From: Oopsacas minuta
Taxonomy: Eukaryota; Porifera; Hexactinellida; Lyssacinosida; Leucopsacidae
Direction of reading: 5' to 3'
NCBI GenBank assembly: GCA_024704765.1
Contig: JAKMXF010000133.1
Coordinates: 372,001 to 436,000, forward strand
DNA length: 64,000 nt
Shown: one piece after another, positions 1 to 11,800 of the stretch
Layout: every line of letters begins with the position of its first letter
Numbering within the stretch: the first letter of the stretch is position 1
Program-made: the position numbers and the translations under genes
Notes under the pieces: model-generated
The model's database searches: none
What the model was told of the DNA's origin: nothing
What the model saw: only the letters and a program-made list of their open reading frames with translations

Positions 1-2511
1 GAGCTGTAAGGTTAAGCTTATTCACTTCATCAGTTATCTCTTCTCTACTCCTCTCATATCCTGTTTGTAGGTCTGCTAATATCCTCTCATGATCGTATTG
101 GCATCTCTTTACTTCCTCCTCAAGCAGTAGACATCTAGAAGCGACAAATCAGAGTACATAATAATTATACGTATTTGGCCATATAAGGAGGTGTATTATA
201 AAGCATGAATACCAACCCATCTAATAGTATTATAGAATATCACTAGCCTGGAGTTGAGCTGCTCGTTAGTTTGCTTGTACTCCTGTTCTGAACCAGCTAA
301 ACTCTGATACTGATTCTTCAATTGTGTGAATTTCTTCATATTAGATCTATGCTGTATAATCTCTTTATGTAGTTCTGATACTTGTAGCTTCATCTGGAGT
401 ATAGCAAGGTGTTATATGTTATAATGTAATAACTAGTAAATGTATACATTACCTCTTGTAGCTGGTCCTCAAGTTGTTCTTTGTTCTTCAAACTTCCTGA
501 CAGCTCAGATTGTAGAATTAGAATCTTATCTTGACTCTGTTCTAGCTGGAGAGAGAATTCAGTTTCCCTACCAGATATAACAGCTTCTAACTCTGTAACT
601 TTAGTTTCTAGAATTATTCTATTCTCTTGTAACTCGCCTATCTTAGCCCATTCACTCTCCTTAACAAATTGTATCTTCTCTGCGGTTATTCTCTCCTGAT
701 CTCTGCTCTTATTCTCATTAGCGATCAGCTGTTCATCCAGATCAGAAATTTGATCAGCTAAACTGCGAATCTAGATACAACTTGCATAGCAACAACATTA
801 GGCACTAGGAATTCAATATACATACCTTAACAGTTAGCTTCCCATGTGTCTCATCCATTTCTCCAACTCTCATTTCATTCTGCATTCTAACCTCAGTAAT
901 TTCCATTTTATGCTTATGAGCCATCTCTTCTAACTGGTTAAGTGCTTCGCTCAGATTTTCCTTGACCTTACCTGATTCTTTTACAGTCTCCTGTAGCTGA
1001 TTACGAGTACGAGTTAGTTCTGTTTGTGTACGTTCCACTTGTAGAGATAGGGTTGCCTTCTCTGCTTCCAGAGAGCTGACATGTATCATCGTGTCTGTCA
1101 GCTGTGATTTTATCTGCTGACCTAGCTCCTCAGTCTGTACCAGTCTATATAGAACAGGTCAAAGCCTAACTTACACACTAAAACAAGCCCAATTTCGGTA
1201 ATGAAGATAAGACAGATATTCAAGATATACATTGAATCCATAAATATCCATAAATTACACTCGGCTTCTTGCTAATGATATAAATTATTATTGGAAATAT
1301 AATACAATGCAGTATTTCCATTGATCCATGGTGTATGTAGATAACGGGACCGAAATACAGTCCAGCAGGACATTTCCATATTATCAACTCGTGTGTAGCG
1401 ACCAGTGCCTTATGGTGCTGTTATTAGCTGGGTTAAATATACTTATTGGTCTGGTAGCGGCAGCCTATAATGAATTAGGGAATTTGATACGTTGTTCTCA
1501 CTCTAGGCGTGTTTATCCTTAAGAGACATTTCTCAAATTATACGCATTACTTCGTATATTTGATTAGATATTAACTTACACTTGGGGAACTAACGGTAAC
1601 TACAAACTAAGTATCCACGCTAAATACACGAATAAAGTAATTACCTTTCATCTCCTTGTTCCCGATATACATCTAGATCAGCCTGTATAGAAGATATCTT
1701 CTGTTTAAGATGAGCATTCTCTCTAGCAACAACTCTCATCTCTTTAGCATCAATCTCTGTCTCAGAGCTAAGTCTAGTTAGCAGCTGATCCCTCTCTTTC
1801 TTAAGCCGGCAAATTTCTATCACATGCTTTCTCTCGGTTTCCTCAACAATAGCATTCCTACGACCAACTTCATGCTCGTATTCACTCTTTAAAAACGTGT
1901 AGTTATATCTGCAAATATGGATTCAATACATATTTAAACATTTTCCCGTTAATAAGTAATGTAAATGCGGATATAGATAAATTATTTCCAGTAAATGTAC
2001 TACTCATGCAAATCTACTCAACTTGCTACATATCGATAGATGTCTGCGTTTGTATTTTAACTAATCTTTTAGCTAATAAATTGCTAGTAATAGCAAGCAG
2101 ATGAATTAACCTGATTTTACTAAGTTCTTGTCTGAGTTGATCTGATTCGCTAGCTATTCGATCTACTTTTTCTTGAGTAATATGCTCTATCCCCTCTGCT
2201 ATATCAGCTTTCAGTATTTCAATACGCTCCGGAGTCAGCTGATTAGCTCTAAGAGCTTGTATCTGTTCCAATAAAGTTCCTCTCTCAGCTTCCCCTCTAC
2301 CCAATGCATCACGTGCTGTCTGCTGTAAGTGTCCTAGACGAGACTTAATGTTATCATTATCAGCTTTCAGTTTACCATGAACTTGTTGTAAACAGAGATA
2401 TTCAGTCCTTAGGGTCTCTAAGTCAGAGAGGTGTGTCTCTGATACAAGTCGCTCCTCTGCTAGAGCAGTCTTCAGCTCAGTAGATACTCTATCTGGTATA
2501 GTCGGGTCCAT
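1..2511 (-). CDS. CEP83: CEP83 (CCDC41) homologue, 5' part; 3' end outside window
   Basis: Coiled-coil centriole distal-appendage protein; in animals CEP83 anchors mother centrioles to the membrane during ciliogenesis. Exons read on the minus strand: 2511-2111, 1908-1645, 1144-826, 770-453, 393-248 and 134 to beyond position 1, about 527 residues so far, all joined in phase. Almost the whole translation is heptad-rich coiled coil. Specific matches to remembered CEP83 are LTPERIEILKADI (human LTPQKLELLRAQI), RYNYTFLKSEYEH created across the first splice (human RYEHTFLKSEFEH), SLEAEKATL and HKMEITEV. The start MDPTIPD follows non-coding sequence. The intron at 247-135 appears to use a GC donor (CAG|GCTAGT), because only that site keeps the phase. 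The alternative, another centrosomal coiled-coil protein, is less likely given these ordered matches. Confidence 0.85.
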
Positions 2512-2873
2512 ATATCTCTTGCATACATAATAACAATGAAAAGATTAATTTCCAAAATTTAAATAATTTCTTAAGTTTCCTATGTCTAATAACCGTGTAC
2601 AAATATTGAAGTATAATAAGCTTGTAACCTAACCTGCTATCCAATGCGCTTATTGAATCAAATATATATAATAATTCATATGGAATATCATACGGTGAAA
2701 AGTCTGCCCAATTTCTCCATATAAATAGAATTAAAAGAATCAAATAGAGAGTGCAATTGATACAGATCAATGATTGAAAAGGTCATAGGATTGTGTACTG
2801 GACAAATGTGATCACCAAAATAGAAAATAAATCAAAGTTCACGTAAGATTAATAATATAGAAAAATAATTTTG
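2512..2873. other. Intergenic, CEP83 5' side and ORC1 3' side
   Basis: AT-rich stretch between the CEP83 start and the ORC1 stop, which lie on the same strand. It should hold the CEP83 promoter and the ORC1 3' end. No further gene or repeat was recognised; the open frame on the minus strand at 2489-2770 is hydrophobic, low-complexity and overlaps the CEP83 start. Confidence 0.5.
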
Positions 2874-4537
2874 CTAATATATAGCCAAGTCTTCAATTGG
2901 TACAGACTTCAAAGCAAAACTGAGATCATCTGTGCTTATATTTAGATTAATCTTTAGCATTAGTGGCGCATTAGAAGCCCCTTTTGTTAATAGCAATCTG
3001 CTACTAACTAGAGAGTTGAGAGAACGGAGAGCTTCTGGATATGAGGGAGGAGGGATCCCTTGGAAGTGAGCGAGGCTTGTAAGGTTCTGTAATACTGATC
3101 TAACGTGTACTTCTTCTAACCCACTCTCCTTTACAACTGATAGGACTGATCTCAGGAATAACTGCTCAGTTATAGAAGCACTTTTGACTGCCAAGATCTA
3201 ATAAATAAGTAAATAAAATACAGTCAACTCCCGATATGTCGAAGCTGAGATTACTTCGATATTAGTGGAGTTCGATCTAACCAATGAAATATACCTTAAG
3301 AGATGAGAACATTTCACATAGAGCTTTATCTACATCAGTAATTCCTATCTTGTTACTCTGTCCATGTGACATTTCAGTAGCTCTCCTACAGATGTCTAGA
3401 GCTCTTCTCGCGTCTCCTGACACAGCTGCTACTTTTCGCGATACTAGCTCTACAGCTTCAGGATCAAATGCAGGGATCTCTCTCAATCTAGCCTGTATTA
3501 TAGTTTGTAGCTGACGGAATGAATAAGGTTGGAAGATAGTACGAGTCAGACCAATCCTACTGGCAACTCGACCTGCGAAAGCGCGTTCTGGTAGATCCAT
3601 AGTGTTAGCAATAGCTAGTACAGTGAGTTTAGTACCAGGCCGAGCAGTCCAGTCAAATAAATTATATAGAAGTGTTTGTTTGCGTACACAGAGCATATCC
3701 ACCTCATCAAGCAGTACTGCGACCTACACAACGTAACGAATTATCATGCGAATGGTTAATGGATAATTTCACCAAAAATGTTGTGATAAAAATCTTTGCA
3801 AGAAAACTTACAGGTTTCTGTTTTGGCTCTGAGAAATATTCATCTAACATTTTCAAGCATTTATCCGCAGAAATCCTTTTCTTCTGTCCGAATACAGTCA
3901 GAGCTAATCGGGTGTATAAGTGTTCGGGTTGTGATAACTGCATACCGTTAATATGTGAGAAAATAAAATGAGGGATTTTCTTTACCCCTCCGATCTCCTT
4001 CTGGAGTCTTGTTATAACTCCAAGAGATGTAGCTGTCTTTCCTGTACCAGGCACTCCACTTATATACATACATCCTCCTGATTTAGTGGTTAGCTTGCCT
4101 TTTAGAAAACTATAAATGTTAGAAAACTCACTCTCCCTTCCTGGTAGACTATCAGGGATAGAAGATACACGTAGAGACTGTCTAGCAGATTCTAATGAGC
4201 TCGTAACTTGTTTAGGCGTAATGATAGATACAGACTCATCAGAAGAGTAGTCATCAATGGTACCAGTTAAGAGGGTGTGTTTATGTATAGGGGATTTACA
4301 GGGAGACAATTTCAATCTTTTCATAGATTTTCTAGCGATACGGGTTCTAGCAGATGGAGCAACTTTCCGAGTAGGTGTAGGTTTTCCACGTGTTGATCTC
4401 CGTGGCTTATTCGGTAGCTTTTCTTCTGAGCTATCTCTGCTGCCAGAGTATGAATCTGATGAAGGATCTGTTTGCGTGACGTCATCTGATGTGGAGGATA
4501 GCTCATCGATTGTAAAACGCTTGCCACGTAACCTCAT
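2874..4537 (-). CDS. ORC1: Origin recognition complex subunit 1, short form without BAH domain
   Basis: AAA+ ATPase subunit of the complex that marks replication origins. Exons 4537-3812, 3723-3295 and 3197-2874 join in phase 0 to give 491 residues. Residues 1 to about 130 are basic, Ser/Arg-rich and apparently disordered. The Walker A GVPGTGKTAT follows near residue 165, then Walker B with LLDEVD at the start of exon 2, then the ORC1 signatures LAIANTMDLPER, SGDARRALDICRRATE and EMFSS, and a winged-helix C-terminus. Human ORC1 is about 861 residues and begins with a BAH domain; none is present here, and NOL10 ends at 4818, leaving no room for it. I chose the start MRLRGKRF; an in-frame ORF extends to 4615 but is unlike ORC1. 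Confidence 0.92.
3221..3278. repeat. Short inverted-repeat element (family A) in ORC1 intron 2
   Basis: Preceded by TA, it begins CAGTCAACTCCCGATAT and runs to a degenerate inverted copy ending near GGAGTT. It takes up about 58 of the 97 bases of this intron. Same family as copies at 13496, 24613 and 27227. Confidence 0.65.
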
Positions 4538-4817
4538 TGCTGGGGTTAAAGTCAATTCTGTAATTATTACAGCAGATTTATGGTGTATAATGTAATCAAG
4601 CAAAAATATGACCAAATTCTACAATTCTCAATACGAATCACCAAAAGCATAACATGCGTTGTGTAGATTAATGATTAAATTTCTAACTAATCGCCAGATT
4701 TACCTAAAACGGTGGAATAATTACAAAAATATCATGCCACCAAAAATTAGGGTTAGAGAATGTAAATTTAAGAATTGATAATTAAATTGGAAAGATTACC
4801 TACAAAATTTTACAAAA

Positions 4818-6800
4818 TTAACGCTTCTTGCGCTTCCAATCAACTCGATTTATTTTTGGGAGATATGATTTAGCAGGTCGTCTCAAGCCCTTTCTCTCTC
4901 TCATCTTTTCCGATTTATTACGAATTTGAGGTTCAGGATTTGGTGTCTGCAGGCTGAACCTGATATCTGCCATTTCATTGAATTCTGTTGGTAAAGGCTC
5001 GTCGGGTAAATTCTTTAATCTAGCTTCGAGTGTTTCTTTAGTTATCTTATGCTTCTGAACGAATTCTATATCTCTACCTTCTTTATATTTAGGAAGGTCT
5101 ACACTCTTTTCTATCTCTTCAACTTCATTATCACTCTCAGAAGATTGAATAAGATAATCCTCCAGAGAAGAATCCTCACTAACTTCTCCTTCTCTCTCAC
5201 TATCAACATTCCCATTAGTTGATTCTTCCCTATTTTTAAGCTTCAACTTTTCCAGTTTTCGTTTCATATTCTTCTGAAATGAAGATATTATTGGATGCAG
5301 GAGTTGATATTCTTCACTGTCTGGATTCATCTCAAAGTCTTGTTGTTGAAACATAGCAGCAAATCTATCATCTCCAAGAGGATTAGAAGTATCTACTGAT
5401 TCGTTACGTCTGTTCTTTTTACTCTGTAACAGTTCTAGAGCAAATTGCTTATTAATTCTGGGCAGTTTCTTCTGTTTAATACGAGTAGCTCGATCTTTCT
5501 CCAACCTCTCTTCAATCTTCTTTTTACGATATTCACTATAAGCGAATGGTTCTGTAATTGATTTAGCTCTCTTGTAAAGTCTGATGTTAATAAAGTAACC
5601 GTGCATGTAAGCTCTAAGGAGATTGGTCCCCTTGAGGTGTGAAAGACCTAGAGTATTCAATTCCTGATCTGTCACAAACTTGTAATCATCGTATACAGAG
5701 GGGGTGGTGTCCTCTTCCAACTCCTCAGTGAGGTTGTCTAAGAAATAACACCATTTAGGGGCTTTACCAATACTGGGGATGTAATAAGCTAGCATTTTAG
5801 CATCAAGACATGCCATTAGTACAAGCCCGGAGTTAGGGAGATAGCATAGATTAGTAACGTCATTTGCTGGCTCTATAGAAACGTAAGGAGCTGCATTGTC
5901 TCTATGCCATAGCTTCAAACATTTGCTATCTGCAGATAATACAAGATTCATATCTTTGTGGAAAGCTATGTCTTTAATTGGTAGCTCATAATTATGATCC
6001 TTAATTATCAGTGGTTTTGTAGATCTGATGTCGTAGAGTAGGACCTGTCCCGAACTTGTACCTACCCCAAGGGAAAGAGCACCGTCGTACTCAAGGGCAG
6101 TCACACCTGGTTTGAAACTGGGCCCTGATCCGAATTCATAAAAAGAATCTGTTAGATGCAATGAACCAGCTCTAACCTTTGATCTCGGATCCCAACATTC
6201 CACTACACCATCTTGGTTACCAACAGCTAGCAGAAAATGGTCAGGGTTAAATGTACAAACATTATTAGAAGATGATTGAGTCAATAAAGGAGACATGAAA
6301 CGACCTAACTCTAAATTAAGTCTGTAAACCTCTGGACTAGCTCCTACCACATGCAGTTCACAGGAGGGAGGATGGTAGGCTATATCTCTACCAAACCTAG
6401 GTACCCTCACTCTAAAATAAGTCCCACTCTTAACATGTAACTCTACATATCTATCAGTCTGAAGGAAAGCTAGCTTAGAATAGTCTTCTGACAAAATACA
6501 GAATTTTAGAACTTCAGAATCTAACCCTCTTTCAAACTTAAGAGACAGCTCATTGACGTCATAACATTTTACACATGGCTTATATACTCCTGTAGCAATA
6601 ATGAAATTACCATCAGGAGATACATTAACCTGACTACTGGACACAGGCATATCAAAATCTTGCAGTAATTGTATTCTCCGTTGCATGTCAGGATTCTTCT
6701 TGAGTAGCTGACGACGTTTGCGCTCGTTTAACCATTCAGGTACTGACTTACCACTCGAAAGGTTGTATACCTTGATTGAATTCGCTGTACTAACTTCCAT
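4818..6800 (-). CDS. NOL10: Nucleolar protein 10 (Enp2 family), single exon
   Basis: Ribosome-biogenesis factor; the yeast relative Enp2 acts in small-subunit processing in the nucleolus. 660 residues, close to human NOL10 (about 688). The start MEVSTANSIKVYNLSSGKS matches the human N-terminus (VKIYSLSCGKSLPEWL); an in-frame hydrophobic extension up to 6905 is unlikely to be used. A WD40 propeller fills roughly residues 40-340 with family landmarks LIQDFEMP-like, TYKPCVKCYD-like, VECWDPRSK and YDDYKFVT. The NUC153-type motif DDRFAAMFQQQDF lies near residue 470. The C-terminus is acidic then strongly basic, typical of nucleolar proteins. No introns. Stop TAA at 4818-4820. Confidence 0.95.
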   Translation of the reverse strand: MEVSTANSIKVYNLSSGKSVPEWLNERKRRQLLKKNPDMQRRIQLLQDFDMPVSSSQVNVSPDGNFIIATGVYKPCVKCYDVNELSLKFERGLDSEVLKFCILSEDYSKLAFLQTDRYVELHVKSGTYFRVRVPRFGRDIAYHPPSCELHVVGASPEVYRLNLELGRFMSPLLTQSSSNNVCTFNPDHFLLAVGNQDGVVECWDPRSKVRAGSLHLTDSFYEFGSGPSFKPGVTALEYDGALSLGVGTSSGQVLLYDIRSTKPLIIKDHNYELPIKDIAFHKDMNLVLSADSKCLKLWHRDNAAPYVSIEPANDVTNLCYLPNSGLVLMACLDAKMLAYYIPSIGKAPKWCYFLDNLTEELEEDTTPSVYDDYKFVTDQELNTLGLSHLKGTNLLRAYMHGYFINIRLYKRAKSITEPFAYSEYRKKKIEERLEKDRATRIKQKKLPRINKQFALELLQSKKNRRNESVDTSNPLGDDRFAAMFQQQDFEMNPDSEEYQLLHPIISSFQKNMKRKLEKLKLKNREESTNGNVDSEREGEVSEDSSLEDYLIQSSESDNEVEEIEKSVDLPKYKEGRDIEFVQKHKITKETLEARLKNLPDEPLPTEFNEMADIRFSLQTPNPEPQIRNKSEKMRERKGLRRPAKSYLPKINRVDWKRKKR

Positions 6801-7639
6801 CAAATTAATTGAGTAAGTTGTATACAGGAATGTGTAGATAAGCTGAAACCAAATAAACAAAGATAATAACAGGACGGCGAAGTATAATCTTTTAGAAGTT
6901 TTCAAAGAATTTAATCAAAAAGGAAATAATAAAAAGTCACAAATGAGATTTCCCATGCCAAATAACAAAATCAGCTCAATAAGTATTCCCTACTAATTTA
7001 CTAAATATGAGAAAAATCGTTCGGAATCATAAACACATAAAAGAGACGTTTCTAATCATCTAACAAGACCCTGACGAACTAAAAGGATATTTAACAGACT
7101 TTAAATTCTAGGAATTAGCATAAAAGGTAATGAGTTAAGTCTACTTGTCAAAACCCTATTAGAGATCTCGGCTATGAAATTGCTGGTCAGCTAATGTATC
7201 ACCAGATGGTAACTTAGTTGATTCAATATTTATGTTTTCCTAACTAATATTTAAGTACTCAAGAATGCATTGAGTTAGCATTATATTATTAATTCTATAA
7301 ATAAGCTATTTATTGTCAAAATGCGAAGTAGATAAATTATAATAATTATCTTCTAAAAACAATAAACACTCCAACAATGTATGCTGATGTTACACTAATG
7401 CAGTGGTTCCCAACGTTGTTTACCCGTGAACCCCTATACAAATGTTAACACATTCTGTGGGACCCTGCTGTCGTCCGTCCGTACAAACTCCATACAGTAT
7501 TTCCAGTAAATAAGATTTTATAGATTGTAATCCAGGAGATAATATATTTAATAAATCATATAATTAATGAATAGAAATAATACTGTAATATATAGCAAAA
7601 CTTATGTAACAGAAATGAACATCATATGGAGTGTGTTTA
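6801..7639. other. Intergenic, NOL10 5' side and KLHL 3' side
   Basis: About 840 bases without a gene. The sequence is AT-rich apart from a patch at 7401-7500 resembling the end of a hAT transposon, listed separately. The NOL10 promoter should lie in the upstream part on the minus strand. Confidence 0.5.
7401..7500. mobile_element. hAT-like terminal fragment
   Basis: Begins CAGTGGTTCCCAACGTTG, followed by GAACCCC and GGGACCC-like words, the layout of many animal hAT element ends (CAGTGGTTCYCAAMC type). No matching opposite end or transposase was found, so it looks like a remnant or a very short non-autonomous copy. Confidence 0.45.
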
Positions 7640-8833
7640 TTAAATGAAAATGGGTGAAGCTGTGTCCGTTGGTTTATCAACAACCGCGAGTCCTGCATAG
7701 CTCCTCCCCTGCTTCAGCAATTCGTCACATACTTTCCACTGCCTCAAGAAGGAATCATACATTTCAATCGTATCAAGAGAAGTTGTACCATCATCTCCAC
7801 CTACTACATACAAGAATCCATGTACTACAGTAGCTGCAGCATTCCTTCTACACGTATGCATTGGTGTGGTAGTCAACCAGCAGTCCCTGACAGGATCATA
7901 GCACTCTACAGAGGACCTTATATCCGGACCATCATGTCCTCCTATAACATATAACATATCATCGAGTACAGCTACAGATGCGCCACTACGTTTACACTCC
8001 ATAGAGGCTACAAGTGTCCAAGAGTCACTAGCAGAATCGTACCGTTCTACGGTGTTAAGACATTGTCTAGCATGACCGTCATATCCACCTACAGCATACA
8101 GATATCCTCTTAATACAGCTATACCTACACTAGATCGTCTGGTAGTCATAGGCTCTATCAGAGACCATTTGCCTGATTCTATATGAAACCGTTCTACTGT
8201 CTCTAGTCCATTGGTACCATCAAACCCCCCTACAGCATATATGTACCCATTCATGAGGGCAACGCCTAGCGTGGAGCGTCTTGATGACATGGAAGTGAGG
8301 GTCTCCAGTCTGCTAGTAGGAATGTGTAATCGTTCAATTGACTTAATACGAGTAGTCCCATCAAATCCTCCAACAATAAATAAGTAGTCTTTATACATAG
8401 TAACACCACATCGACATCTACGTTGCGCTAGTTCCCCTACCTGATGAGAACCTGACCCATTCAAATCGTATAATTCTACATTTCTAATAGCCTTGGGTGC
8501 CTGCCCTCCTACAACAAGCAGGACCTTAGGGGGACCTGTCCTCTTCCGAGGTTGACACCTTGGGCTCTCAAATTCCTTCCTCCTTTGTGTAGGTAGTAAA
8601 TGATACTTCATTGCTTCTATGAGCAGATCTTTACAGGTGGGATTAACTTGCATTAGCTCCTCAATATCCACACGGTCCAGGAGATAGTCCTTACTTAGAA
8701 GCAGGAGACGGACATGCTCCAAGAGGGAAGGGAAGAACTCCACTCGATTCTCTCTACACGTAATATTCAATTAATCCACATTCTCCCCTATTACTTATTA
8801 CGTAATATAATTCAAATTAGTTTAATAAAGCCA

Positions 8834-8890
<57 letters not shown>

Positions 8891-11800
8891 TGTATAATTT
8901 TTGCTTCAAATCTGCGCAAAAGAGATCGCGATGACAGTGTAACTTTAACAAACAGGCCTATGGAAACGAGAAACTTCTGGAACCTGAGTGAAAATATCAG
9001 AGCGAATTTAGTCCCATACAAACGAGCCTCCACAAACAGGGAATTAAGCAGAAACGAGGAAACAGAGTATAATTTTTCGGCGTCCCTGCTGCACCCCGTT
9101 TGTGTAGGTTTCACTACTAGCAAAAGTTATTTCTGAAATGTTGTGTTTTAGTAAAACAAATAATCATAATCTGTACAAGTACATTTTACATGCATTCAAT
9201 AGCCATTATTACAGGTTTAGGTTATATCTCAAGCAAAAACAAACTTAAAATAATGTAGAATATGTATAGGTTATATAGATGTAAATCAAAACAATAATAA
9301 TAATTTTCACTATTGTAAAAAATCGATATTTTCCAGATTTCAATTCCCTGTCAGTAGTAATTCCACTCGATGAGGGCATGACAGATGACAAGATAAATCA
9401 TAGCTATGAAGGTGGTGAATAACATCATGGGGAAACCTACTCTAAAGAATTGGAAAAATGTGATTTTGTATCCATTCTGTTCTGCAATCCCGACACATAC
9501 TACATTAGCAGAGGCACCAATTAGAGTACCGTTACCTCCGAGACAGGCACCAAATGCAAGCGCCCAGATAAGCGGTTTAATTGGCAGCGATTCTCCGTCA
9601 TTGCTTGTCTCTGCCATCTTCAAGATGACACCTGTCATAGCTGTCGTGAATGGAATATTATCAATGAAAGAACTAGCCAATGCTGATACCCATAATATGA
9701 GTATTACAGCTACAGCCAGACGGTTAGAGCTATCAACCATCTCAATCAAATCCTTAGTCTTAATACCAATGAACTCAATCAATCCCATCTCTTCTAATGC
9801 TTTCATTAATACAAACAGAGCAGCGAAGAATAGCAGAGTTCCCCACTCTACCTTCTCCAGTAAATGCTCAAAGTCATGAATATCAGCCCAGACAATTAAT
9901 AAGATAGCTCCTAGTAAGCTAGCCCATCCCAAGTCTAAATGTACGCTTGCAGAGGCACTCATGAAGAACATTGAGAGGACAAAGAAGAGGACAATACAAC
10001 ATTTGAAAAGTAAAACCTTATTCGTAATCCGATATTTGTCTTCTAACTCCCTCAAGTTGTCCTTCCACTTATTAGCTGTGCTAGCACCTAGTGCCTCCTC
10101 CTTTATTCGAGCCTGCACTTCCTTAGCTTTCTGCAGGAGAGCATCTTTCACTTGCTTTTCCTCAAGCGTAACGTCACCAATCCGTTTAGCCTGTCTCAGC
10201 CAGATAGCTTTTTCCCTCTTCAATTCAGCAACATGTGGACTATCATTATTCTTAAATACCTTACGGCAATACAATAATCTAAGAAAGAAGAATGCAGCTA
10301 CCATACAGAAGAATATACCGATAGCCATGTGTACTGTAAAGTTAACGAAGTCTATCCCTTCTCGCTTAATTGCCTTGTTAGATACGATAATAACGTTAGG
10401 GGGATCTCCTATAGCAGTCGCAGTACCTCCAATATTAGAGAACATTACTTCAGCCAGGAGAATGGGACGGGGATCAATATTTAAGACCTGACAGAGACGA
10501 ATAGTGACAGGTGTCAATAAGAGAATTGTTGTCACGTTATCTAGAAAAGCGGAAACAACACCAGCAAACATGCAGAGAATAAATATCAGAGGCCAAACCT
10601 TCCCACGAGACAAGCGATACGCTTTAATAGCAAAGTAGTCGAAGAAACCAGTATCAGCAATGATACCAACAATTATCATCATACCAAATAATAAGCAGAC
10701 AGTCTCATAATCAATCCAAGAGATAATCTCTTCCAATTCGGGTCTCTTATCTAGAATAGCTAGAATAGCAATAGCTAAAGTACTGCCTAGCATAGCTGCA
10801 ACAGTTCTATGTACAAACTCGAATATGATCATTGAGTATACGAATAGTAATACAAGAGCAGCGTACAGAATCTCCAAGTTGGGAGAGAACACAACAGATA
10901 ACTTAGCACCGAATGCTACAGTATATTTGCTAGTGGAATAGAAAGCTACTTCAGCAGTGTCATTCACCTGTTGTTGGAATTTCTGTACATGTCTATTAGT
11001 GGAATCTTCTACAGTAAATGAACCATTGTGTGACGTATCTAGTCTTACACAGAATGTAGTAACATTATAACCATCACGCCCGTGCTGCAGTACATTCATG
11101 TATAAAGCGTTTGGTTGGTTGTAGATTTGAGCGCCAGTTCTGGTGCGGGTGTAATTGCATTCATCAGATAAAAACGGACCATTTAACTCAGCTACAAAGT
11201 AGTTACCGTGACTATTAATATCATGAATCTGCGTGACGTAATCTTCCTTTCCTTGTACTGCTATGATATAAGATTCACTCTCTAACTCTGGGAAATAAAC
11301 AAGCAGAATAGCACAACAGAAAATCAGTAGAAACAGGAATGTAGCTAGCGTAAATCGGAATATTTTATGATAATCCTCTTTCGAATTAGGCATACGAATA
11401 ATAGGAATCTTAAACAAACGTTTCTTACTATGCGGCTTTGCTTCAGGCAAGAGAAATTCCTCTTCACCCGAAAAACTCGTCTCCATATGTTTGTTGTCCA
11501 TAGAGATGGTAGTATCCCCAATTGCAGGTCTTTGGAAACTTAAATAAACTTCTTTCTTCCTTTTAAATTGTGAGTCATTCATGATAATTGTAGTCAATTT
11601 TAGTGAGATCGTATATTCTACATATATATACACACAAACACCAGCAGTCTATGAGAAACCTTATCAACAGCAATAAACCCTATCCGAATTAACGAATACC
11701 CTTTAAGCGAGCAGAAACGAAGTCGATAATAAGATCTACAGCATATGTAATTAAATGCATACAGGGTATTAGCAAATATCCAATTACACTAAACCTAAGA

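Noticed and set aside
1328-1522. Plus-strand ORF in CEP83 intron 2
   Set aside because: 64 codons, no family features, lies within an intron whose flanking exons join cleanly.
8714-9136. Poly-Asn (plus) and poly-Leu (minus) ORFs
   Set aside because: They are translations of the (AAT)n microsatellite and a repeat B copy.
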